Shown piece by piece: positions 26,501 through 33,410 of a DNA stretch of 64,000 nt. The position numbers were made by a program, and so were the translations under genes. Location of the stretch: the NCBI GenBank assembly GCA_016191845.1, contig JACPVF010000009.1, positions 1 through 64,000 on the forward strand, in the 5' to 3' direction. The number at the start of each line of letters is the position of its first letter. The first letter of the stretch is position 1. Origin of the DNA: Chloroflexota bacterium (lineage in GTDB: Bacteria; Chloroflexota; Anaerolineae; Anaerolineales; Villigracilaceae). The notes under the pieces are model-generated. The model worked only from the letters and a program-made list of their open reading frames with translations. It had not been told where the DNA came from and did not search any database.

Positions 26501-26526
26501 ATAGTGACGACCGACGTCGTCACTAT
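26501..26526. promoter_or_regulatory. Perfect palindrome upstream of plsX
   Basis: ATAGTGACGAC (26501-26511), spacer CGAC, GTCGTCACTAT (26516-26526) have perfect 11-base arms. It lies between the plsX start and the divergent tRNA promoter. It fits a dimeric repressor site or an mRNA hairpin in the plsX leader. It does not match the FapR consensus. Confidence 0.6.
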
Positions 26527-26535
26527 AAAATTTGC

Positions 26536-26563
26536 TTGACAAGAAAAGCATCCCGATTATAAT
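26536..26563 (+). promoter_or_regulatory. Consensus promoter of tRNA-Leu
   Basis: TTGACA (26536-26541), 16-base spacer, TATAAT (26558-26563). The tRNA begins 12 bases after the -10 box, so the transcript has a very short leader. Confidence 0.88.
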
Positions 26564-26574
26564 ACGGCCTGCCT

Positions 26575-26658
26575 GCGCTGGTGCTGGAATTGGCAGACAG
26601 GCATGGTTGAGGGCCATGTGCCTTAACAGGCGTGGAGGTTCAAGTCCTCTCCAGCGCA
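26575..26658 (+). tRNA. tRNA-Leu (GAG)
   Basis: The acceptor arms GCGCTGG (26575-26581) and CCAGCGC (26651-26657) pair fully and the discriminator base is A. The D-arm (TGGCAGAC), a long class II variable arm (GCCTTAACAGGC) and the T-loop TTCAAGT are present. The anticodon stem CATGG/CCATG encloses TTGAGGG, so the anticodon is GAG (26609-26611), reading CUC and CUU. The 3' CCA is not encoded. Confidence 0.95.
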
Positions 26659-26692
26659 CACAAAGTAAGACTGCAACCCCTCAAAAGCAGTA

Positions 26693-26723
26693 AAAAAAGT
26701 CCCCGTGAAAACGGGGATTTTTT
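26693..26723 (+). terminator. Terminator of tRNA-Leu
   Basis: A-run, then GTCCCCGT, loop GAAA, ACGGGGAT and a T6 run (to 26723). It lies ~35 bases after the tRNA 3' end. Confidence 0.88.
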
Positions 26724-26738
26724 GATTCAATTTACAAC

Positions 26739-26840
26739 ATGTCGTTGCGAGCGTGCGCAGCAGGCGAAGCAACCTCCCATGAAAAGGAAATTCTGGAATT
26801 TACAGGAGATTGCTTCGGGCTAACGCCCTCGCAATGACAT
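26739..26840. repeat. GTCGTTGCGAG...CTCGCAATGAC palindromic repeat, long copy
   Basis: The ends ATGTCGTTGCGAGCG and CCCTCGCAATGACAT are inverted relatives. Inside them GCGAAGCAACCTCC and GGAGATTGCTTCGG are a second inverted pair. A short, internally deleted copy is at 49770-49812. It fills the space between the tRNA terminator and the end of the leftward dimethylargininase-like gene. It looks like a non-coding mobile palindrome. Confidence 0.78.
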
Positions 26841-26842
26841 CA

Positions 26843-27604
26843 TCAAGCCAAAATCAAACTACAACAGGTGACGGCGCCTTCGGCCTTGGCGATCTCGGAG
26901 ACGTCGAGCGTGAGGAGTTGTGTCCCGTGCGCCTGGATGCGCGCCTGGGTCTCGGGGAAGGCGTCGGGATAGATGCCCGTCCCGCCGATAACCAGGATGT
27001 TGGCCGCCGTGGGCTCGGACGGGGCCACCTCGACGATCTGGAACTGGCCGAAGACAGTGGAGTCCACCCAGGCAGGATTGACCAGCAGGGTGTCTGCGTC
27101 CAGGCGGGTGACGGCGCTCTTGAGGTGTAGAAAGTCACCGACCTGCACACCATGGACTTTGTAGCCGTATCTATCCAACATGGATTGCAGCTGCCGAACC
27201 GCCTCGGCATTGCTGCGCGAGGACAGGCCAATGTAAATGGCCTTGTCCAGTACGAGCACGTCACCGCCATCGAGGGTGGCGGGCCCACGCACGAAGAGCA
27301 GGTCGCGATGTGGACGCAGGGCGTCAGCGACGGAAGCGGTCTCGGGTTTGCGCGAGTCGGCTCCAGGGCGGGTGATGACGGCCACCTCGAGCAGGATAAA
27401 GGCCGCATCCTCGACGAAAACCGAGTCGGGCAGGTTGTCTTCGGCGGACAATTCCACCACATGACATCCCAGGCTCTTCAACGCGCGAACGTAGCCCGCA
27501 TGTTGGGCGCGGGCCTTGCCCACATCGATGGGCTCACGCTGGATGTGGGTCAATTCACATTCGGCGAAGCGCGCGCTGACCTGACGGACGATGGCGAGGG
27601 GCAT
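26843..27604 (-). CDS. Dimethylargininase (DDAH)-like amidino-hydrolase
   Basis: A 253-residue guanidino-modifying enzyme of the DDAH/arginine deiminase superfamily. LDGGDVLVL and the catalytic-His segment DFLHLKSAVTRL are conserved, and the nucleophilic Cys lies in GAVTCCSLIL at the extreme C-terminus, as in DDAH. DDAH converts N-omega-methylated arginines to citrulline and methylamines. It is the last gene of an amino-acid ABC transporter operon: the ATG touches the stop of the ATPase gene. This suggests that the transporter imports the substrate. A plain citrulline-forming deiminase or ornithine-cyclising variant is less likely. Confidence 0.87.
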   Translation of the reverse strand: MPLAIVRQVSARFAECELTHIQREPIDVGKARAQHAGYVRALKSLGCHVVELSAEDNLPDSVFVEDAAFILLEVAVITRPGADSRKPETASVADALRPHRDLLFVRGPATLDGGDVLVLDKAIYIGLSSRSNAEAVRQLQSMLDRYGYKVHGVQVGDFLHLKSAVTRLDADTLLVNPAWVDSTVFGQFQIVEVAPSEPTAANILVIGGTGIYPDAFPETQARIQAHGTQLLTLDVSEIAKAEGAVTCCSLILA

Positions 27605-28365
27605 CAGTTGCTTCCCGAGCGATAGCGGTCGATCAGGGCGCGGGTGCGCGGGTCTTTCGGGTTCTCGAACAGTTCTTCGGGTGGGGCTTGCTCGATGATC
27701 TCACCGTCGGCCATGACCACCACGCGGTCGGCGACCTCTTTGGCGAAGCCCATCTCGTGCGTGACGATCAGCATGGTCATGCCTTCCTGGGCGACCTTCT
27801 TCATGACGTTGAGCACCTCGCCGATCAACTCGGGGTCGAGGGCGGAGGTGGGTTCATCGAAGAGCATCACACGCGGTTCCATGGTCAGGGCGCGGGCAAT
27901 GGCCACACGTTGTTTCTGTCCGCCTGAGAGGCGGTTGGGATACTCGTCCTTCTTCCAGAGCATGTCCACGTTGTTGAGGTTCTTCTCGGCCAGTTCGATG
28001 GCCTTGGTGCGATCCATCTTCTTGACGATGACGGGTCCCTCGATGACGTTCTCGAGCACGCTCATGTGCGGGAAGAGGTTGAAGTCCTGGAAGACCATGC
28101 CTGTCTTGAGGCGCAGGTCGTGAATCAACTGACGGTGTTCCTTGCCTTTTTCACCCCCCTCTACGATCAGGCCGTCCACTTCGATGGTGCCGCTGGAAGG
28201 TTCTTCGAGGAAGTTGATGCAGCGCAGGAAAGTGCTCTTGCCCGAGCCGCTGCGCCCGATGATGCAGACCACCTCACGCGGCTGGACTTCAAGCGAGATG
28301 TTCTTCAGCACGTGCAGGCGGCCGAAGTATTTATCAAGATTGGAGACTTTGACGATGGGAGCCAT
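27604..28365 (-). CDS. Polar amino acid ABC transporter, ATP-binding protein
   Basis: A 253-residue ABC ATPase of the GlnQ/HisP group, energising amino acid import. Walker A is GRSGSGKST, the Q-loop is [11 protein letters not shown], the signature is LSGGQKQR, Walker B is [12 protein letters not shown], and the switch His is in VTHEMGFA. It starts one base after the permease gene and overlaps the start of the DDAH-like gene, so translation of the three is coupled. The substrate is not set by the ATPase; the operon context suggests a cationic or methylated arginine-type amino acid. Confidence 0.95.
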   Translation of the reverse strand: MAPIVKVSNLDKYFGRLHVLKNISLEVQPREVVCIIGRSGSGKSTFLRCINFLEEPSSGTIEVDGLIVEGGEKGKEHRQLIHDLRLKTGMVFQDFNLFPHMSVLENVIEGPVIVKKMDRTKAIELAEKNLNNVDMLWKKDEYPNRLSGGQKQRVAIARALTMEPRVMLFDEPTSALDPELIGEVLNVMKKVAQEGMTMLIVTHEMGFAKEVADRVVVMADGEIIEQAPPEELFENPKDPRTRALIDRYRSGSN

Positions 28366-28366
28366 G

Positions 28367-29209
28367 TTAGCGGTCTCCCTTTGACATGCGGGTTTCGAGC
28401 CGATTCTGGAAATAAGTCAGGATCAGGGTCAGGCCCCAATAGAATACTGCTGCGACGATGAGCGCCTCCAGGTTGTTGAACTGCGCGCGGCCGACCTTGG
28501 TGGCGCGCCACATCAATTCGTGGACGAAGCCTGTGGCCGAGACCAGCGCCGAGTCCTTGGTCATCGAGATGAAGTCGTTCCCCATGGGCGGGATGGCAAA
28601 GCGCAACGCCTGTGGGATGACGATGCGGCGCATGGTCTGGCCATTGGTCATCCCGAGAGCGATGGCGGCTTCACGCTGTCCCTTGCTGACCGAGGCGATG
28701 CCTGCGCGGAAGGTCTCACTCATGTATGCACCGTAATTCAATCCGAGCGCCAGCACGCCCGCCCAGAGGCCTGGCACGGCGGCCCAGGCAGGAATGATTT
28801 GGGGTAGCGCAAGAAAAAAGAAAAAAATCTGCAAATACAGTGGTGTGCCGCGAATGAGCGAGACATAGAAAGTGCTCAGAGCGTAGAAGGGCGGAAAGGT
28901 GGAGAGGCGCCCGAGCGCTGCCAGCAGGGCAAGAAGGATGGCTAGCAGAATGGACAAGATCGAAATGCGGATCGTTTCCCCCAGACCGCCTGCAATGAAG
29001 GATAGATTCCTCGAAATGAAGTCGGTATCCAATGAAATGGTTTTGATGCCGAGGAAATTCTGCCCGCTGAAGAAAAAGATAATGATCAGCAGCAAAGCCA
29101 CCCACGTTATTCCTACATGCATGCGAAAGATGCGAACTTTTCGCAGTTGCGCCTGGTAGATTAATTCCGCTTGCGGTATGGGCGCTCCCTGGTCGGCGAT
29201 GGATGCCAT
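28367..29209 (-). CDS. Polar amino acid ABC transporter, permease
   Basis: A 280-residue HisMQ-type membrane subunit. After a charged N-terminus and a first helix (~35-50) it has the [14 protein letters not shown] start of the conserved region, [14 protein letters not shown], and the EAA loop [23 protein letters not shown]. About six helices. GGAGG lies just before the ATG. A strong hairpin separates it from the upstream binding-protein gene, which fits the usual excess of binding protein over permease. Only one permease gene is present, so a homodimer is likely. Confidence 0.94.
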   Translation of the reverse strand: MASIADQGAPIPQAELIYQAQLRKVRIFRMHVGITWVALLLIIIFFFSGQNFLGIKTISLDTDFISRNLSFIAGGLGETIRISILSILLAILLALLAALGRLSTFPPFYALSTFYVSLIRGTPLYLQIFFFFLALPQIIPAWAAVPGLWAGVLALGLNYGAYMSETFRAGIASVSKGQREAAIALGMTNGQTMRRIVIPQALRFAIPPMGNDFISMTKDSALVSATGFVHELMWRATKVGRAQFNNLEALIVAAVFYWGLTLILTYFQNRLETRMSKGDR

Positions 29210-29228
29210 CTTTGCCTCCGTATCTTTG

Positions 29229-29270
29229 AAAAAAAATAAAGGAAAGCGGTAAGGATTACCGCTTTCCTTT
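29229..29270 (-). terminator. Attenuating terminator between binding-protein and permease genes
   Basis: AAAGGAAAGCGGTAA (29238-29252) pairs exactly with TTACCGCTTTCCTTT (29256-29270). On the minus strand it is followed by A then a T8 run. It would end most transcripts after the binding-protein gene and let a fraction read on into the permease. Confidence 0.9.
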
Positions 29271-29285
29271 GGTCAAATGTCCCGA

Positions 29286-30233
29286 TCAGGGATTCGCAAC
29301 TTTCACTGCGATAACAGCAGGCGTAAAGTAGTACGGGATGCTGAAGTCCAGAATCTTCTGACGTTCGGTGGTAATGGTCATGGAACCAATGCTGATGTCC
29401 CATTTGTTCGCCCAGTTCCCTGCAGTGATGGTGTCCCATGAGGGCGTTGCGAAACAGGTTTCCACACCGATTGCCTCGCCAACGGCCTTGGCAACATCCA
29501 CATCGAAGCCCTGCATTTCGGCGGTGGTCAGAGCATCGGCGGGACATTTGGTATCGGATGGGCGTTTGCCTTCAGTGTTAAGGAAGGACTGTGGCTCGTA
29601 GTTCGGGTCGGTGGAAACGAGGATGTATCCGCGCTGTTTGATAGTCGAAAGCAGGTCGCCATCTACGGGGGCGGCTTCTGAAGCCGTAAACGCGGCTCCG
29701 CTGGGAGATTGCGTCAGATCGGTCTTGAACCACTGGTTCGAAAGCGCCGCCAGCGAGCCATCGGAGTGCATCTTGGCAAAGACCTTGTCCACTTCGGCGC
29801 GCAGGGAGGCGGTGTCGAGAGTGGAGGATTTGTCGAATGCGGCCGCCAGATCCTCGGAGTAGACGGGTTTCCCGAGTTTCTTGACGGGCATGCCTGCTGC
29901 AATATTCGCATCCACGACCGTCTCGGAAGTGACGTAGCCCACGAAGTCCTGGCGTCCCGCTACCAAAGCCTGGGCGCATTCCTGGTCGGTGTCCAGAGTG
30001 ACAACCTTTACATTGGCGGGAACTTTGGCATAGATGGATGATTCTGGCAAGCCAAGGCCAGCCATATCATTGTTGAGCCAGTAGTCATAAGTAGTAGCGG
30101 TGCCTGCGCACAACGCATACCCAGACAGATCCTCCAGCGAGTTGAACTCGGGAGTCTTGCTTTGGGATCCGCAGGCGGTGAGGGCGAGTGATGCCACCAC
30201 GACCAGACTGATCAGCGTAAACAGTTTTTTCAT
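29286..30233 (-). CDS. Amino acid-binding lipoprotein with circularly permuted lobes
   Basis: A 315-residue solute-binding protein of the polar amino acid family. It has a lipoprotein signal (MKKLFTLISLVVVASLALTAC; Cys at 21). ATG 30233 is preceded by GGAGG. The mature protein begins with what is normally the second lobe: SLEDLSGYALCAGTATTYDYW, LDTDQECAQALVAGRQDF, and LRAEVDKVFAKMHSDGSLAAL ending NQWFKTDLTQ. It then continues with the normal N-terminal lobe: STIKQRGYILVSTDPNYEPQSF, GFDVDVAKAVGEAIGV, and GSMTITTERQKILDFSIPYY, and stops at AVKVANP. All parts of one family member are present once but in swapped order. First gene of the operon with permease, ATPase and DDAH-like hydrolase. Confidence 0.9.
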   Translation of the reverse strand: MKKLFTLISLVVVASLALTACGSQSKTPEFNSLEDLSGYALCAGTATTYDYWLNNDMAGLGLPESSIYAKVPANVKVVTLDTDQECAQALVAGRQDFVGYVTSETVVDANIAAGMPVKKLGKPVYSEDLAAAFDKSSTLDTASLRAEVDKVFAKMHSDGSLAALSNQWFKTDLTQSPSGAAFTASEAAPVDGDLLSTIKQRGYILVSTDPNYEPQSFLNTEGKRPSDTKCPADALTTAEMQGFDVDVAKAVGEAIGVETCFATPSWDTITAGNWANKWDISIGSMTITTERQKILDFSIPYYFTPAVIAVKVANP

Positions 30234-30358
30234 GTTCTCCTCCAGAGAAGTTGATTTGAGAGTTTGGGCAATTGCCTGTTGAAACAGATATCCTTTGGCG
30301 AGTGGCAACTCTCTCCTTTCGGCGTTGGTTCATCCCAAGCTTGCGCTTGTACCGCATA

Positions 30359-30386
30359 AGCATAGACCATTTTGGGCATTTGTCAA
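30359..30386 (-). promoter_or_regulatory. Promoter of the amino acid ABC operon
   Basis: On the minus strand TTGACA (30386-30381), 16-base spacer, TATGCT (30364-30359). The leader to ATG 30233 is about 120 bases. The remainder of the 285-base divergent gap holds the plus-strand start of the SCP2 gene and no other recognised feature. Confidence 0.7.
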
Positions 30387-30518
30387 GATTTTCATTCCTT
30401 AAGATTCAATCGCGGCCAGATTTGTTAAGATTGTGCCAGTCTCGTCATGCGATCATGACCATATGGATCGTTTGATCAAAATGGTACAATCAATCCATAC
30501 TCATCCATGGAGGTTTGC

Positions 30519-30929
30519 ATGACCGCTGTATTCCCCAGCCCTGAATGGCTGACAGGCCTGAAAGACAAGTTGAATTCGGACGAACGCTACCGCGAGATCG
30601 CCAAAAGCTGGGAGGGCGATCTGTTTTTTTTCATCGAGCCCGAGGGAAATCTCAAGGAACAATTGACCTTCTATCTGGACCTGTGGCACGGTACCTGCCG
30701 CGCCGCTGAGTATGCCGCTGATCCCGCCAAATATCCGAGCCCGGTCTTCACCCTGCGCGCCCGCTACAATGACATCACTGCTGTCCTGCTCGGAAAGATG
30801 AATCCCATGACTGCCATGATGACCAGCAAGCTCAAAGTCTCGGGCAGCATGGGGTATATGATGCGCAACGTACCGACCGTGCTGGATTTCGTCCGCTGTG
30901 CGAACGAAGTGACCAAGGAAATCTCCTAA
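30519..30929 (+). CDS. SCP2 sterol-carrier domain protein (second copy)
   Basis: A 136-residue SCP2-type lipid-binding protein. The C-terminal part AVLLGKMNPMTAMMTSKLKVSGSMGYMM matches the GKLKxxGDMxxAM signature, and the N-terminal part SWEGDLFFFIEP is the first strand. The start is set at ATG 30519 because GGAGGT lies five bases upstream; an earlier in-frame ATG overlaps that site. It lies 61 bases before an AOR-family gene, with a half repeat between. It probably binds a lipid or acyl-CoA; the link to AOR is positional only. Confidence 0.85.
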   Translation: MTAVFPSPEWLTGLKDKLNSDERYREIAKSWEGDLFFFIEPEGNLKEQLTFYLDLWHGTCRAAEYAADPAKYPSPVFTLRARYNDITAVLLGKMNPMTAMMTSKLKVSGSMGYMMRNVPTVLDFVRCANEVTKEIS

Positions 30930-30936
30930 TCTCTAT

Positions 30937-30982
30937 GCGCTGAATGGAGCAGACATTCTTCGCAAATGTAGTCGAAGCGTGA
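30937..30982 (+). repeat. Interspersed palindromic repeat, half copy (A arm)
   Basis: ATGCGCTGAATGGAGC and GTAGTCGAAGCGTGAG match the A arm of the composite repeat at 12335-12450, 58791-58904 and 61938-62049. No B arm follows. The GTG inside it is a poor candidate start for the downstream gene. Confidence 0.7.
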
Positions 30983-30990
30983 GTCACTCT

Positions 30991-32808
30991 ATGCAACCAA
31001 TCTTAAAGTTTGACCTTTCCACCGGGACTTACGAGGAGTTTCACATCCCCGAGGCCTGGGAAAAACAGTTTCTGGGTGGAGCGTCGCTGGCGGCGCGCCT
31101 GCTGTACGATACCCTAACCCCCAGCCTGGATCCGTTCTCGCCCGCTGCGCCACTGCTCTTCATGACGGGTCCGCTGACGGGTACTTCGGGCCCCACCACG
31201 GGACGTTTCGTCATCTGCGGGCTTTCGCCTGCCACTGGACTCTGGGCTGAGTCGCATATCGGCGGCTTCTGGGGACCCGAATTGCGCTCCGCAGGCTACG
31301 ATGGCCTTTGGTTGACGGGCAAGGCCGATCGTCCCGTCTACCTGTGGATCGACGATGGCAAAGTCGAGGTCCGCGAGGCGGGACACCTGTGGGGCAGGGA
31401 AACCTATGATACACAGAATCAGGTCAAGGCGGAGATCGGTGTGAAGGGGACACGGGTTTGCGTCATCGGGCCCGCAGGGGAGAAACAGGTTCTGTTCGCG
31501 TCGATCCTCTCCGACCATGGACGCCTGGCGGGCCGCACGGGACTCGGCGCGGTGATGGGCGCGAAGAATCTCAAGGCTGTGGCGGTGCACGGCACGAACA
31601 AAATTCCAGTCTTCGACCTGACTCAATACGCGCCTCTGCGTTCCGAAGCCAACCGTACTCTCAAACAGGATAACGAAGCGCGCATCCTGCACGAACTGGG
31701 ATCGGCGGGCGCAGCCAATTACGCGGAGTATCTCGGGCAGATGCCCGCCAAATATTACAGCCAGGGCGCTTTCCCCGATGTGGACAAGATCTCGGGTTCG
31801 ATGATGACCGAAACCATCCTGGCAGGGACAAGTGCCTGCCAGGGCTGTGTCATTGCCTGCGGGCGGGTGGTCAAGCTGGATGACGGGAACAAACGCAAAG
31901 GTCCTGAATATGAAACGACCGTGGCCTTCGGGGCGAACCTGTTGAACAGTGACCTGTCTGCCGTGGTGCGTTTGGGCGAGTTGTGTGACCGTTATGGCAT
32001 GGACACCATCAGCACGGGCAATACCCTCGGGCTGGCATTTACCCTCTTCGAGCAGGGCATACTCACTGCGGCAGATACTGACAATCTCGAATTGGCCTGG
32101 GGCGACGTGACGGTCATCGAGCAGCTCATCCACAAGATCGGACAGCGCGAAGGTATTGGCGACCTGCTTGCATTGGGATCGAAGCGCTTTGGTGCGCATT
32201 TCAAATCGGAGGAAAAGGCCGTGCAGGTCAACGGCCTGGAAGTTGCCTACCACGATCCACGCGGGGTGTCGGGCATGGCGCTTTCATATGCCACCTCGCC
32301 GCGCGGCGCATGCCACAATCAGTCGGATTATTTCTTTGTGGAATGGGGCCACATCTACCCCGACATCGGGATCGACTTTTACGAACGTCACGCGGGCGCG
32401 GAAAAAGCTGCCAACGTGGCGCGTCATCAGGACTGGCGCACGATCTTCAATGCGCTGACCATCTGCATCTTTGCCAACGTCGAACCGCAGATGCAGGTCA
32501 ATCTGATCAACGCCGCCTGTGGACTGAACTGGACCATCGAGGACATGCTGCAGGCAGGGGAGCGCGCCTGGAACTTGAAGCGTGCCATCAACAACCGTCT
32601 TGGCCTGACGCGTGCCAATGACAAGCTGCCCAAGGCGTTGCTGGAGCCGCTTGCGGAGGGCGGCTCGGCAGGCTTTGTTCCCGACCTGCCCGCCATGCTG
32701 GATGCGTACTATGTTGTCCGTGGTTGGGACCCCGAGTCGGGCCGCCCGACGAAGGAACGATTACTGTCCCTGGGTCTGGAAGATATTGCGGCCGACCTGT
32801 GGAAATGA
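30991..32808 (+). CDS. Aldehyde ferredoxin oxidoreductase family protein (copy 1)
   Basis: A 605-residue tungsto-/molybdopterin enzyme of the AOR family, oxidising an aldehyde to the acid with ferredoxin as acceptor, or the reverse. TGPLTGTSGPTTGRF and GRTGLGAVMGAKNLKAVAV are the pterin-binding segments. The [4Fe-4S] ligands are SACQGCVIACG (C-x2-C-x3-C, ~residues 282-292) with a fourth Cys in ALTICIFANV. ATG 30991 is preferred, since the upstream GTG lies inside an interspersed repeat. It ends at a strong terminator. The substrate is unknown; a second, divergent AOR lies at 59927. Confidence 0.92.
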   Translation: MQPILKFDLSTGTYEEFHIPEAWEKQFLGGASLAARLLYDTLTPSLDPFSPAAPLLFMTGPLTGTSGPTTGRFVICGLSPATGLWAESHIGGFWGPELRSAGYDGLWLTGKADRPVYLWIDDGKVEVREAGHLWGRETYDTQNQVKAEIGVKGTRVCVIGPAGEKQVLFASILSDHGRLAGRTGLGAVMGAKNLKAVAVHGTNKIPVFDLTQYAPLRSEANRTLKQDNEARILHELGSAGAANYAEYLGQMPAKYYSQGAFPDVDKISGSMMTETILAGTSACQGCVIACGRVVKLDDGNKRKGPEYETTVAFGANLLNSDLSAVVRLGELCDRYGMDTISTGNTLGLAFTLFEQGILTAADTDNLELAWGDVTVIEQLIHKIGQREGIGDLLALGSKRFGAHFKSEEKAVQVNGLEVAYHDPRGVSGMALSYATSPRGACHNQSDYFFVEWGHIYPDIGIDFYERHAGAEKAANVARHQDWRTIFNALTICIFANVEPQMQVNLINAACGLNWTIEDMLQAGERAWNLKRAINNRLGLTRANDKLPKALLEPLAEGGSAGFVPDLPAMLDAYYVVRGWDPESGRPTKERLLSLGLEDIAADLWK

Positions 32809-32827
32809 GCGTGACCTTCTACTAGAC

Positions 32828-32863
32828 AAACGTGGCGACCACCTGAAAGTGGTCGCCACGTTT
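32828..32863. terminator. Bidirectional terminator after AOR copy 1
   Basis: AAACGTGGCGACCAC (32828-32842) and GTGGTCGCCACGTTT (32849-32863) are exact complements around a six-base loop. It separates the convergent AOR and SnoaL-like genes. Confidence 0.9.
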
Positions 32864-32864
32864 A

Positions 32865-33248
32865 TTACCCCTTCACGTATGACAGCTTCTCGCAGATCAG
32901 GCCGTCCTTGAACTTGAAGATATCCACCCCGCGGACGTGTCCCTGTACGCCTGTTGAATCCACCCAGGAGTAGGTCCAGCGCATGACGCAGTGGAATCCC
33001 AGCCCGAAGATCTCCTCGATCTCGATGCGGGCTTGTGGCGACTCGCGGAAGAAATCCTGCCAGAACCGGGTCACGGCTTCCTTTCCCGAGTAGGTGGTTC
33101 CGTCGGGGGCGGGGGCCGTGTTCTCGAAGATGCAGTCATCGCTCATCCATTGCATCATCCCCGCCACATCGTGACGGTTGAAAGCCTCATTGAATGCCAA
33201 TACGGTGCGGACCCCTGATTCGACTTTGGACATGCGGGCGGGACTCAT
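32865..33248 (-). CDS. SnoaL-like (NTF2 fold) protein
   Basis: A 127-residue cone-shaped alpha/beta barrel protein. FNEAFNRHDVAGMMQWMSDDCIFENTAP is the typical first helix-strand of the SnoaL-like/ketosteroid-isomerase superfamily, and GVDIFKFKDGLICEKLSYVKG is the last strand. The start at ATG 33248 has AGAGGTG upstream; the longer open frame runs antisense through the next gene and is not coding. It could bind a small hydrophobic ligand or be an enzyme; nothing in the context tells which. Confidence 0.85.
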   Translation of the reverse strand: MSPARMSKVESGVRTVLAFNEAFNRHDVAGMMQWMSDDCIFENTAPAPDGTTYSGKEAVTRFWQDFFRESPQARIEIEEIFGLGFHCVMRWTYSWVDSTGVQGHVRGVDIFKFKDGLICEKLSYVKG

Positions 33249-33410
33249 GGAAACACCTCTTTCTGGGGGAAGGGCAGGCTTGGGAATATTATGCCATAAC
33301 TCCAAAACGCATATAAAACTTTTATCATTCTTGTGTACAATCCCTGCATCCCGTAAAGGATGCCGAAGCCTGAAGCTTTGGACTCCCGCCAAAAATTGGA
33401 GGATCTTCTT

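Noticed and set aside
31114-32253. Minus-strand open frame of 379 codons
   Set aside because: Antisense to AOR copy 1, which has cluster and pterin motifs.
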